Origin: Candidatus Poribacteria bacterium
GTDB lineage: Bacteria; Poribacteria; WGA-4E; PCPOR2b
Assembly (NCBI GenBank): GCA_003635265.1
Contig: PYIZ01000006.1
Span: 115,076-179,075, forward strand
Length of the DNA stretch: 64,000 bases
Reading direction: 5' to 3'
This document shows positions 1 through 8,523 of the stretch, one piece after another; position 1 is the first letter of the stretch, and every line of letters starts with the position of its first letter. Made by a program: the position numbers and the translations under genes. The notes beneath the pieces were generated by a model, which saw only the letters and a list, made by a program, of their open reading frames with translations, made no database searches and was not told the origin of the DNA.

Positions 1-1
1 C

Positions 2-55
2 TTTGTGTATTTTGGCGTGACATCGGCGGCGTTCCTCGTGTGGCCCTTGTTGTAG
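2..55 (+). CDS. possible C-terminal end of a membrane protein (5' truncated)
   Basis: The frame starting at base 2 is open to a TAG at 53-55 and reads FVYFGVTSAAFLVWPLL, a hydrophobic stretch that would suit a last membrane helix. The next gene on the same strand starts 120 bases later. A second frame is open to a TAG at 61-63 and looks less protein-like, so the assignment is weak. Confidence 0.25.
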   Translation, partial: FVYFGVTSAAFLVWPLL

Positions 56-178
56 ACGGATAGAGCAGTGCTGCATTTGAAGAAAAGAACGTTTGGAAAC
101 CACAGGATCGGATATATTGATGTAACTGTGAACAATCCTTTTGGAACACTGTTTTCAAAACCCGTGGAGGGTTCAACA

Positions 179-1228
179 ATGACAAAGCACTTTGATTTTC
201 TTTGGCTGTTTGCGCTGCTTCTACTCCTTCCAACTAGCGGCTACGCCCCCTGTGTTATGTTTACGCCTCCGGACCAAGAATTAAATGGCACCGGACAACG
301 TGCGTTTATTGCCTATAATCCGCAAACACAACAGGTCAATCTCGTTCCTAGTATCAACATCAGTGGTGAAGCGACAGAATTCGCTGTGGTCATCCCAACG
401 CCATCCATCCCTAAACTTGACACAGTAGATCGGCGGATCTTTAGGGAGTTGAATGACCTTACAATGCCGGTAACTCGATGGCGCGGGGGTGGCGGAAGTT
501 CGGGGTGTAATGTTTTCACGACAGAGGACAGTGACGGCATCGCTGTATTTGATAGTGCTAGCGAAGAGGAGGGAGTTACTGTTATCTCTGAGCAAGAGGT
601 TGGGGCTTTTGATACCGTTATTCTCACTGCCAATAATCCAATGGCACTAACCGATTGGCTTGATGAACACGGCTATCACCATTCCATTGACGACAATGCA
701 ATACTACAGGGCTACATCCATCAGAAATGGGTATTCACTGCCATGCGATTGCGCGTGGAGTTTGAGGGTGGTGGGCGTCGGTCAGCCCGCTTTTTCGACC
801 AGCCCATTGATCCAATCTTATTGACATATACGGCGGAGAAGCTAATCTATCCATTGCGTCTAACCTCGATTAGTGCCCGGGAGGGTGCAGATGTTACTGT
901 ATATATTCTTACTCCGAATAAAATGCACTTTCCAAGCGCGAGGGTTGAGTACGCTAACCGGATTACTGATAACGAGCGCGATGCAATTCGTCTACGTTAT
1001 CCAACTCTTGGCAGCTTTATCGGAGAGTCACATTACCTAACTCGTTTGCGTCGTAGCTTTGCCCGAACCGAGATGGATATAGATTTTGAGTTAGTTCGTC
1101 ACCAGGACAACCAAGAATTTCGTCACGTCCGGTATATGGGATTTACTTCTCTGCCTGATATTCTACTGCTCAGTTTAATGACAGTTGGCTACTTCGTATG
1201 GAGACGAATACGACCATTCAGACGGTAG
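179..1228 (+). CDS. DUF2330 domain-containing membrane-anchored protein
   Basis: A 349-residue protein recognised by family resemblance as DUF2330, whose function is unknown. I start it at ATG 179 because GGAGG lies at 166-170, eight bases upstream, and because a signal peptide follows directly (hydrophobic residues about 7-22, ending TSGYA before Cys25). The frame is open further up to ATG 68, but that would put 37 unrelated residues before the signal. The mature part has the family-like segment after the Cys (FTPPDQELNG, then AFIAYNPQTQQVNLVPSI) and a Gly-rich patch with a Cys near residue 110. The last 25 residues are one membrane helix followed by Arg-rich RRIRPFRR. This suggests a protein exported and held by a C-terminal anchor. 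The next gene follows by 39 bases and is probably co-transcribed. Confidence 0.75.
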   Translation: MTKHFDFLWLFALLLLLPTSGYAPCVMFTPPDQELNGTGQRAFIAYNPQTQQVNLVPSINISGEATEFAVVIPTPSIPKLDTVDRRIFRELNDLTMPVTRWRGGGGSSGCNVFTTEDSDGIAVFDSASEEEGVTVISEQEVGAFDTVILTANNPMALTDWLDEHGYHHSIDDNAILQGYIHQKWVFTAMRLRVEFEGGGRRSARFFDQPIDPILLTYTAEKLIYPLRLTSISAREGADVTVYILTPNKMHFPSARVEYANRITDNERDAIRLRYPTLGSFIGESHYLTRLRRSFARTEMDIDFELVRHQDNQEFRHVRYMGFTSLPDILLLSLMTVGYFVWRRIRPFRR

Positions 1229-1267
1229 TTGCAAACTGAAATGACCGAATCAAAGGAGATCAATTGA

Positions 1268-1900
1268 ATGAAGTCCCAACGTCATAGATTGATTATACTT
1301 TTTGGTCTTATGTGTATGGCTCTCATTTTTCCGCGTATTTTGTCTGCCAGATTCCAAGAGGGCTTCGGACTGTACGGGGGGTTCCATAGCCCATCAGAGG
1401 CTAGCACCGATGGCATTTACGGAAGCGGGCCCATGTTTGGGGTGCAGTATAAACTCGCGGTTTCGACTCACACAGGGTTAGCATCATCAATTGGTGTTCT
1501 ACAGAAGCAGGGCGATCCTTACAACGACAACACCTTCATCGGTACAGATCCATCATCTAGTGTAACGTTTGTGCCTGCTGAAATCAGTTACATCATCAAT
1601 CTCATATCGAACCTACCCGAAACGGAACGGCGGATTCACAGTTTATACATTGGTGTCGGTGTTAATCATATTTGGACCCGTGAGCGGACACCCGGATTAC
1701 CCCTTGCCAAGGGTAATGCCTTTGGCAATCAGCTTTTGGCTGGCACAACTTTCTCGATATCGAAAGACTTTGTTTTAGGTTTAGAGTTCAAATATCTGAG
1801 GAATCGACCGCTCATGAAACTGGATTCGGGTCGCACCTATCGTGTACAGCTCGATGGTACACAGGCTCAAATAACGTTTATGTGGCATTTCGGACGTTAA
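1268..1900 (+). CDS. secreted outer-membrane beta-barrel-like protein
   Basis: A 210-residue protein with an N-terminal signal peptide (basic MKSQRHR, then a hydrophobic run to about residue 26 ending LSA). The rest is rich in Gly and in alternating aromatic or hydrophobic residues (GFGLYGGFHS, MFGVQYKLAV, SLYIGVGVNHIW, LGLEFKYL), and it ends in QITFMWHFGR. This is the usual look of a small eight-strand outer-membrane barrel of the OmpW/outer-membrane-like type. No catalytic motif is visible. AAGGAGAT lies just before the ATG at 1268. It follows the DUF2330 gene closely, so the two may form an envelope-related unit. The family assignment is by general appearance only. Confidence 0.55.
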   Translation: MKSQRHRLIILFGLMCMALIFPRILSARFQEGFGLYGGFHSPSEASTDGIYGSGPMFGVQYKLAVSTHTGLASSIGVLQKQGDPYNDNTFIGTDPSSSVTFVPAEISYIINLISNLPETERRIHSLYIGVGVNHIWTRERTPGLPLAKGNAFGNQLLAGTTFSISKDFVLGLEFKYLRNRPLMKLDSGRTYRVQLDGTQAQITFMWHFGR

Positions 1901-2030
1901 TGTGACTTGTGTGGATGGTTAAAAATCCTAATCAAAGAACCTTCAACTATAACTGTGCCCGAGTCATTCGATATCCCTGTCGATCGTGACTTGAAGGGAT
2001 AAAATTACCGTTTAACTAAAAAGGAATATC

Positions 2031-3470
2031 ATGCCTAAAATTATCGTTGCCAATTACTTCCAAGAAACCAATTCGTTCCATCCGAATCCCACTACTTATG
2101 AAGATTTTAGTATCCACTTCGGCCAGGCTTTATTCAACGCTAATCGTGAGGATATCAACGGTGCGCTGAACATTTTTTCTCAACGGTCTGACTTGGAGGT
2201 GGTGCCCACTTACGGAGCGAGCATGGGTGCTGGTGGCACAATCACCCACGAATGTTTTGAGCAAATCACTGGAGAATGCTTGGAAGCAATTGAAAAAAAT
2301 AGTGCTGGAGCAGATGCCCTATTCTTTGCTATGCACGGGGCAATGGCTGCCGAAGTAGAGAAGGATCCGGAGGGCTACATCCTTCAAGAAACTCGTAAAA
2401 TCTTGGGACCGGATATACCTATCGTTATCTCCCTTGATATGCACGGCACTGTCACCCGACGTATGTTGGAGATTATGGATGGCGCTGCTATTCTACACAC
2501 CTATCCGCACATTGACTGGTATCAGTTGGGTGAGCGGAGTGCTACAATGCTACTGAGTATTCTCGATGGCGCGAAGCCTATTATCGGCAGTGTGTATACA
2601 CCTACCATGGTGCGCGGGGACGAACTCAAGACCGCGACCGGTGTACACGGTACATTCATCAGACACCTTGAGCGGCTTGAAGAACGGGATGATGTCTTAG
2701 CAGCAGGTATTATGCTGGGGCACCCACCCACAGACTGCCCGGAGCAGGGATCTCGAATCGTCATCGTTACCGACAATAATAGGGAATTGGCTGAAGTAGA
2801 GGCGATGCGAATCGGTCAGAACTTCTGGGACATGCGTGAACGGATGCAGTGCGTTCTATACAGTGTGGAGGAGGCGATTGAAAACGCGAAGAAAGCGGAC
2901 GGAGCGGTTGTCTTTTCCGATGCTGCCGACGCCACAAGTTCTGGGGCACCGGGAACCAGCAATGCAATCTTAAAAGGGTTTTTAGAGAGTGACTACACAG
3001 GACGGGTTCTTTTGCCTATCCGGGATGAACCAGCGATTGAGAAGGCGATGGAGGCGGGTTTAGGCAGCACCATCACCGTACCGCTCGGTGGCACGAAAGA
3101 CCCCCGTTTTACCCCGATAGATGTGGAAGTCACAGTAGAAGCTCTTGCTATAAGAGACGATGTGCCTATAGCCGTTCTCAGGGCTAACAACATCACTATC
3201 GTCGCCGCTACCCAAGGCGGTATACTATGCGACCGGTGGATGTATCCCGCTGTTGGTCAAGATCCGAAGACGTTTGATGTCATTATCCAGAAGTTACCGC
3301 ATACACCCTATGAATTTTATGACGAATGGGCGGTCCGAAATATGACTATTGACGTTCCGGGCGCAGCGAGTCCTAATATTAAGACGCTAGGTCACAAAAT
3401 CGTCCGGCGACCGATTTACCCGCTTGATGAAGACATGTCCTACACCCCGCACGTCGAGGTATTCGACTAG
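2031..3470 (+). CDS. mlrC: M81 family metallopeptidase (MlrC-like)
   Basis: A 479-residue protein of the M81/DUF1485-MlrC family, zinc enzymes named after the microcystin-degrading MlrC. The family start KIIVANYFQETNSFHPN is at residues 3-19. Likely metal-binding segments are AMHGAMAAE (about 104), SLDMHGTVTRRML (about 144) and HTYPHIDWYQLGERS (about 166). The C-terminal MlrC domain has VVFSDAADATSSGAPG, which matches the family ADNPGGGxxGD region only loosely. AAGGAAT precedes the ATG by a good distance. In environmental genomes this family is usually linked to peptide or amide cleavage, and microcystin need not be the substrate. The gene stands alone between short intergenic gaps, so context does not name a substrate. 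Confidence 0.85.
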   Translation: MPKIIVANYFQETNSFHPNPTTYEDFSIHFGQALFNANREDINGALNIFSQRSDLEVVPTYGASMGAGGTITHECFEQITGECLEAIEKNSAGADALFFAMHGAMAAEVEKDPEGYILQETRKILGPDIPIVISLDMHGTVTRRMLEIMDGAAILHTYPHIDWYQLGERSATMLLSILDGAKPIIGSVYTPTMVRGDELKTATGVHGTFIRHLERLEERDDVLAAGIMLGHPPTDCPEQGSRIVIVTDNNRELAEVEAMRIGQNFWDMRERMQCVLYSVEEAIENAKKADGAVVFSDAADATSSGAPGTSNAILKGFLESDYTGRVLLPIRDEPAIEKAMEAGLGSTITVPLGGTKDPRFTPIDVEVTVEALAIRDDVPIAVLRANNITIVAATQGGILCDRWMYPAVGQDPKTFDVIIQKLPHTPYEFYDEWAVRNMTIDVPGAASPNIKTLGHKIVRRPIYPLDEDMSYTPHVEVFD

Positions 3471-3532
3471 GGGATTGCGGCAAAGATAGGTTTCAGTGTA
3501 TATTTTAATATCATTCTATGCTCAGATCGTGA

Positions 3533-3538
3533 TATAAT
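3533..3538 (+). promoter_or_regulatory. possible -10 element (TATAAT) before the 3592 gene
   Basis: A perfect TATAAT lies 53 bases before the ATG at 3592 in an AT-rich 120-base gap. No good -35 hexamer stands 16-18 bases upstream, so this is only a suggestion. Confidence 0.3.
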
Positions 3539-3591
3539 CTTTCTCGGCTTCAACATACCTCGGATTACTTCAATAGGGGAGGGAACCATAA

Positions 3592-5253
3592 ATGGTAGAC
3601 GATAGCAGAGAAGAACACCGAATGATCATTTTTGGCAATGACAGTGACCCCGTCCAAGAACACTTAATTCGAGAAGACGGTGCAAGCAGAGGATTTTCTA
3701 CGCAAAACGGGATTTTAGAGCGGAAAATACATGCCGAATCCTACACAGTTACCCTATACGCTTTATTAAAAGATTACGGTCTAATCCCTGTTTTTCGGAT
3801 TAAGCCGAGAATACGATTTCGCCGATTTAACTACGATAACCAAGCTTCGAGCGCACCGCTCCGTTACAACTTAAATGATATCGTTGATTTTGCCGAAGTC
3901 AAACGTGGTATTGAATCAGGTGAACCTGTAGATAGTGCGCTTCAGGAGCAGGTCTTCGGAGACGCTCCTGCGCTCGAAGACTTGTCTGATGATCCTGCAC
4001 TACAACTGGTATCTCAACGTGATCTGTTTTTACGCAATCCCCCTTTTAAGACCAAGACCAAGGTCTTCGGCGGCGAGGAAGGTGATACGCATGGGATTCC
4101 AATCGGAAAATTCCTTGATGCTCTTAACCAACCCGCACAAACTCAATCTATTTTCAAACCCTTTCCTCAAGGTTCATCGTTTGCCACAGATCTCTTGGAA
4201 GCCTTAGAACCTTTCCAGCACCTAGAATTTCAGTTCGGTGTCTATTCACGCTATGAAAGACGAGACTGTGTGCTAGCAGGTGATATCTCTAAAGCGGCGG
4301 GTGGATACCGCACCACTTTTGATCCATGGACAGTATTGGGGTATATCCACTCCGATGGTCAGATGCAACAACTCCAAATTCTTGCCCATGAAAGAGGCAC
4401 ACGGTGGGAACATAAAATTATGATTGAGGATATGGACGCGCCCACGCTTGAACTGATTTCTCAAGAGATACGCACGTTACGACGGGATAATCTCATTGGT
4501 CGGGTTTTGTCCAAGAGTCAGACCGGCTTATCGCTCCTAGCAAGCACACAAGAAATGCGGGTCAATGCAACGAATGATCTATTTGTAGATTATGAGTTGA
4601 AAATGGAAACGTCCATTCCGAACGACCGGTATGCAGACATTGAATGCCGAAGAAGATTACGCCGTGTCTTTAACTCAAATGGTCAATACCAGATTCATCC
4701 TCTCAATAAAGATATTGTTGAAAGACATCTTAATCTTGCAAAAGGCATCAACAATGGTGTGATGTATACCTTGGATAACGTCTATCTGATGCAGGGACCG
4801 GCTCCGCAAAGGGTCAAAGACGCGGATCTGCTCATCACCAGAACCCCGATTCGTGAAAGAGTCGTTATGCGTTCGGCGAAGGATCTGAGGGAACGGATGC
4901 CAACAAGTGGATTTGAGAAATGCTGGAATGAGTCCATTGATGAAGCGGGATATACCATTGTCAACAAGGCAAGTGGCAGATGCTATACCGTTAGTTACGG
5001 TAGAAGGAAAACAGGAAATATCCTTGATGGTATGGTGACAACCCAACCCTCGGAGCATTACCTCTCAATCAAATATCTGGGAATTGTCCCTGACCGTTAC
5101 GGAGATTTTATCTCTAAGACTTCCGCAGGCACCGCGCGGAAGCGAGATATTCCACCGCGGGTGCTGTTTGGTATGATGTCCACACGGGAGGATAAAGTCA
5201 TTCAAGAGATGAAAAGTCTGGTGATGTATCTAAAAAATAAAGGATCGATCTGA
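3592..5253 (+). CDS. hypothetical protein, possibly with a CYTH/VTC-like C-terminal half
   Basis: A 553-residue soluble protein that I do not recognise. It has no signal peptide or membrane segment. The start is supported by a strong purine-rich site (AGGGGAGGGAACC) just before ATG 3592. The C-terminal half alternates charged and hydrophobic residues in strand-like runs (YELKMETSI, DIECRRRLRRVF, RERVVMRSAKDLRERM, EHYLSIKYLGI), with Lys, Arg and Glu placed as in triphosphate-tunnel (CYTH or VTC-type) barrels. The latter run loosely recalls the EIEYxG strand of that superfamily. I can see no ExExK signature, so this is a guess. The N-terminal 150 residues are acidic and poorly conserved in look. 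It lies between the M81 peptidase and the sialidase-like gene without clear linkage. Confidence 0.5.
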   Translation: MVDDSREEHRMIIFGNDSDPVQEHLIREDGASRGFSTQNGILERKIHAESYTVTLYALLKDYGLIPVFRIKPRIRFRRFNYDNQASSAPLRYNLNDIVDFAEVKRGIESGEPVDSALQEQVFGDAPALEDLSDDPALQLVSQRDLFLRNPPFKTKTKVFGGEEGDTHGIPIGKFLDALNQPAQTQSIFKPFPQGSSFATDLLEALEPFQHLEFQFGVYSRYERRDCVLAGDISKAAGGYRTTFDPWTVLGYIHSDGQMQQLQILAHERGTRWEHKIMIEDMDAPTLELISQEIRTLRRDNLIGRVLSKSQTGLSLLASTQEMRVNATNDLFVDYELKMETSIPNDRYADIECRRRLRRVFNSNGQYQIHPLNKDIVERHLNLAKGINNGVMYTLDNVYLMQGPAPQRVKDADLLITRTPIRERVVMRSAKDLRERMPTSGFEKCWNESIDEAGYTIVNKASGRCYTVSYGRRKTGNILDGMVTTQPSEHYLSIKYLGIVPDRYGDFISKTSAGTARKRDIPPRVLFGMMSTREDKVIQEMKSLVMYLKNKGSI

Positions 5254-5313
5254 GATGGTTCTAACCCTTCCTTGAGGGTTTGAGTCATTGCACACATAGG
5301 AGTGGGCAAATCG

Positions 5314-6432
5314 ATGATTGAGATTCGTGGGACCGGTCACATCTACCGTAACCCGAAGCCACATCTCCGTGCTCGACATGCATGGCACCCAACATTGGTG
5401 GTCATTGATCAGAACGAGCTGATTGCCGCTTTTGACATCGGTGAGGCGGTTGAGAGTTTGGATTACCGCACTTATATCAACCGCAGCCATGATGGTGGAC
5501 AGACTTGGGACGTGCCTGTGCCAATGTTTCCTGATAATCTGATCCAGCATCCGACGCGGCGCACCACCCACATCGCGCGACCGAAACGGATGTCGGACGG
5601 CAAACTAGTCGCATTCATCGCTCGCTTTTATCGCGATGACCCCGAACAGGGTATCTGGAATCCGGACACGACAGGCTTGGTTGAGATGGATTTGATGGTA
5701 GCGCGGAGCACGGATGACAGTTCGACTTGGGGACAGCCCCAGCACATCTCACCACCTCTGGTGGGTCAACCTTTTGAAGTCTGTCATACTATTGTCGAGT
5801 TGGCGGACGGTCGATGGTTGGCTCCGGTGTCATGTCTGCGGCGTTGGGAGGGCGCAGCTCCCAATGGTCTGAAGGTCATCGGAATGGTTTCCGCGGATCA
5901 GGGGGTGACTTGGTCCTCGTACATTGACATCCTTGATGACTCTGCCAACGGGGTTGTCCATTTTGAGCAATCAGTTGTACAATTGGCGGATGAGTGCCTG
6001 CTTGCTGTTGGTTGGGCATTTGATGAGCGCAGCGGCAAGACAAAGGCGATCAACTACGCGGTCAGTCAGGATGGCAATACGTTTTCAACCCCACCGCGTC
6101 CAACAGGCTTGAATGGGGAGACTAGTAAGCTCTTAGCGCTACCGGATGGGCGTGTCGTTTGTGTTTATCGTGGTATCGATCCACCGGGGTTGTGTGGCAC
6201 CGTCGTTCATCTTGATGGGGACGAATGGCGGCACGACGAACCGCAGGTCTTATGGCAAGGGGACAGAACCACAAAGATGTTCGGGGAGGCAACCGCTACG
6301 GAGGAGCTGCGCTCCCTGAAGCTTGGCTGTCCTAACCTCGCCCTACTGCCCGATGGCGATGTGCTGGTTGCGTTTTGGTGCCACGAGGATGAGGTCTACA
6401 ACATCCGCTGGGTACGTCTTGCAGTCAATTGA
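5314..6432 (+). CDS. sialidase-like BNR/Asp-box propeller protein
   Basis: A 372-residue protein with the SxDxGxTW Asp-box pattern repeated along a six-bladed propeller: SHDGGQTWDVP, STDDSSTWGQP, SADQGVTWSSY and SQDGNTFSTPP. This repeat is shared by sialidases and other glycoside hydrolases of this fold. There is no signal peptide, so it would be cytoplasmic as annotated. The frame opens with GTG at 5302, but AGGAG at 5298-5302 would overlap that codon. ATG 5314 is 11 bases beyond it and is preferred. I cannot identify a full sialidase Arg triad from the sequence, so substrate and even hydrolase activity are uncertain. The neighbouring opposite-strand Gfo/Idh gene ends 31 bases away (convergent). 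Confidence 0.75.
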   Translation: MIEIRGTGHIYRNPKPHLRARHAWHPTLVVIDQNELIAAFDIGEAVESLDYRTYINRSHDGGQTWDVPVPMFPDNLIQHPTRRTTHIARPKRMSDGKLVAFIARFYRDDPEQGIWNPDTTGLVEMDLMVARSTDDSSTWGQPQHISPPLVGQPFEVCHTIVELADGRWLAPVSCLRRWEGAAPNGLKVIGMVSADQGVTWSSYIDILDDSANGVVHFEQSVVQLADECLLAVGWAFDERSGKTKAINYAVSQDGNTFSTPPRPTGLNGETSKLLALPDGRVVCVYRGIDPPGLCGTVVHLDGDEWRHDEPQVLWQGDRTTKMFGEATATEELRSLKLGCPNLALLPDGDVLVAFWCHEDEVYNIRWVRLAVN

Positions 6433-6463
6433 CGTGAAGAATCTGGACTACCAACGGTATGGC

Positions 6464-7543
6464 TCATGAATATGAGCGCCCACCGGCATATATACCATCA
6501 ACAATAGCCTGATCCGTCCACATCTCCTTCGGTGTGATAAGCGGTGATGTTTTGCCGAGTGCACAATCGATAAAATGAAGCGCTTCGGTGCGGGTTCGTA
6601 CCCTAGGGTTATCTTGGAATGTCTCAGCGATACCGGGCGCTACGTCCTCAGTCACATCTACATAATCACTGTCCCGCCACGTCAATAACCGAAACGGCGA
6701 CAATGAAGCGTAGCCTCCCGTTCCCCACACATCAACGCCGTTATCCCTCGCTTTCGGGGGTGCTAGCCACATACTTTCAACCGACAACGTCACATCATCG
6801 GCAAAGGTGACATAGCCGCTCACCAAATCCTCGACATCGTAGGTGTCTCGAACTGCTTCCAGATCCGGGGGTAGCGTGGAGAGATCGTCAAAACGTGCGC
6901 TTGCCCGACCTTCTACGGAGAGGAGGGGTGGACAACCGAGGAACCACACTCCCAGATCCAGCGTATGCACACCGGTGCTGGCGAGTGAACCGCCGCCAGA
7001 CCGGGACTTGATGTAATGTGGTCCCCAGACTGGAACGCTGCCCGCGTGTATCCAAGTGCGTGCGAAGCGGGGTGTTCCCAACCCGCCGCTGCGGATGAAG
7101 TTGTGCGCCGCCTGTGCATCCTTACGGAAACGAAAATTGTAACCGACCATCAACATCCGGTCCGCCTCCTCCGCTGCTTGAAGCATCGCTTCTGCATCGA
7201 CAAGAGAGGGTGCCATCGGCTTGGCTGCCAGCACATGGGCACCACTGTTGAGTGCGGCAATGCTCACGCTTGGACGGACATCTGCCATCGTGCCAACCAT
7301 GACGACATCCAAAGATTCTTGATCGAACATCTCTTGATAATCCGTGTAAGTTGCTGCACGCGGTCGCTGTGGGTATTCGTCAAATAGTTCGCGAGCGACT
7401 GTTTCGGCGCGTTCCACATCGACATCGCATACCGCAGTCAGATTGGCGTCGGGGTGATTGACCACATTGTCTGAGTATGCGTGGCGTCCAAAAGAGCCGC
7501 AGCCGACGACCCCAACGCGCAATGGACGAGAGACGTTGTTCAT
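6464..7543 (-). CDS. Gfo/Idh/MocA family oxidoreductase
   Basis: A 359-residue NAD(P)-dependent dehydrogenase of the Gfo/Idh/MocA family. The N-terminal Rossmann motif VGVVGCGSFGRHAY is at residues 9-22, followed by CDVDVERAE. The family's usual EKP catalytic triad is read here as AKPMA (HVLAAKPMAPS, about residue 102), so the Glu is replaced and the Lys kept. The substrate-binding half includes GSLASTGVHTLDLGVWF, with the conserved Gly and His of the family. GAGGAGG stands before the ATG. It is the last gene of a leftward set with PhyH, Ldh2 and M32 genes, which suggests oxidation of a sugar or polyol, though the substrate cannot be told. Confidence 0.88.
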   Translation of the reverse strand: MNNVSRPLRVGVVGCGSFGRHAYSDNVVNHPDANLTAVCDVDVERAETVARELFDEYPQRPRAATYTDYQEMFDQESLDVVMVGTMADVRPSVSIAALNSGAHVLAAKPMAPSLVDAEAMLQAAEEADRMLMVGYNFRFRKDAQAAHNFIRSGGLGTPRFARTWIHAGSVPVWGPHYIKSRSGGGSLASTGVHTLDLGVWFLGCPPLLSVEGRASARFDDLSTLPPDLEAVRDTYDVEDLVSGYVTFADDVTLSVESMWLAPPKARDNGVDVWGTGGYASLSPFRLLTWRDSDYVDVTEDVAPGIAETFQDNPRVRTRTEALHFIDCALGKTSPLITPKEMWTDQAIVDGIYAGGRSYS

Positions 7544-7626
7544 GTTGCCTCCTCAAAATTTAGGACATAGCATTACAATCAAAACCGATAATATAATGTT
7601 GTCATATTTTACGAAACAGGTGCTCG

Positions 7627-8448
7627 TCATACTTCCACCGACCCCGGGGCATCAAAGTAGCCAACTTCTGTCAGACGGTCAATCCAAAACTGACGGGTTA
7701 AGCTGCCCTGTGGATTGGACATCCATCGTTTCGAGTATAAATACTGCCGTTTGGGATTAAATGCTTTGACTCCGGCTTGTGCGTTACCTTCGCCTTGTCT
7801 ACGGAGTGCTTCAATTTCATCGGGGTTCTTGGGATTTGCATAATAGACGACTGTGCACATACGGCGGTCATTGCTTCCACCATACGATGCGTGCCACATG
7901 CGGAGGTCAAATGCGACTACGTCTCCCGGCTCAGAAGCTAGTGCGGTACAGGGTACTTGCTCAAGCGGCAGTGACCGAACACCATCGGCGAACTCGTCAT
8001 CGTTAGGGAGCCGATGGGCGCTAGGAATTACACGCAATGCCCCTGTATTCCCGTTTACTGGTTCTAAATAAAATGCAAACTTCACACCGTACTGATGCAC
8101 TGTACCGGTGTCACGGTGCCAACGTGTGTTGCCGGTATAGCGGTTGGCGTCTGTGCCGATACCGAGCACATCGTCACCGTACAACTGTTTAGCGACGGTC
8201 AAAAAACGAGGGTCTTCCATCAGGCTTGCAAAGAACGGCGTATCTTCGTCCGTCATCGGTGTCCAGTGGCGTTCCGAGCCGTCATACGGTCTGTGCGCGT
8301 ATTGCTCTGCCATGGTAGCATCAAACTCTTTGTGGATCGTTGCGAGTTCATCGGCTGAGAATAACTGTTTCAGTACTGTATAGCCGAACGTCTTGTGGAA
8401 ATCGATTTGATCCTCTGTGAGTCCTACTGTGTTGGTGGTCTGATTCAT
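7627..8448 (-). CDS. phytanoyl-CoA dioxygenase (PhyH) family protein
   Basis: A 273-residue Fe(II)/2-oxoglutarate oxygenase of the PhyH family. The metal HxD is seen in NTRWHRDTGTVHQYG (about residues 108-122), the distal His in DLRMWHASYGGSNDRR, and the oxoglutarate-binding Arg just after it. GALRVIPSAHRLP and EPGDVVAFDLRMWH are typical of the jelly-roll core. AAGGAGAT lies ahead of the ATG. It sits 83 bases upstream of the Gfo/Idh gene on the same strand. Family members hydroxylate small molecules, and the substrate here is unknown. A second PhyH gene at 35916 differs at the metal site, which makes this copy the more canonical one. Confidence 0.9.
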   Translation of the reverse strand: MNQTTNTVGLTEDQIDFHKTFGYTVLKQLFSADELATIHKEFDATMAEQYAHRPYDGSERHWTPMTDEDTPFFASLMEDPRFLTVAKQLYGDDVLGIGTDANRYTGNTRWHRDTGTVHQYGVKFAFYLEPVNGNTGALRVIPSAHRLPNDDEFADGVRSLPLEQVPCTALASEPGDVVAFDLRMWHASYGGSNDRRMCTVVYYANPKNPDEIEALRRQGEGNAQAGVKAFNPKRQYLYSKRWMSNPQGSLTRQFWIDRLTEVGYFDAPGSVEV

Positions 8449-8484
8449 GTGCTTATCTCCTTCCCTATGTTCCTTTCTATAGTG

Positions 8485-8514
8485 AGTAGGGAACGCAGAT
8501 CTGCATTCCCTACT
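8485..8514. repeat. 30-bp near-perfect palindrome (family A)
   Basis: The arms AGTAGGGAACGCAGA and its complement pair with a single mismatch and meet at a central AGATCT. It lies just upstream of the PhyH start. A sister palindrome, perfect and 28 bp long, is at 50387-50414 with the same core, so this is a dispersed repeat rather than a one-off operator. Confidence 0.7.
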
Positions 8515-8523
8515 GAAGCGTAC

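Noticed and set aside
5263..5280. Small hairpin AACCCT/AGGGTT after the 553-residue protein gene
   Set aside because: Only six base pairs and no T-run follows, so it is not called a terminator.
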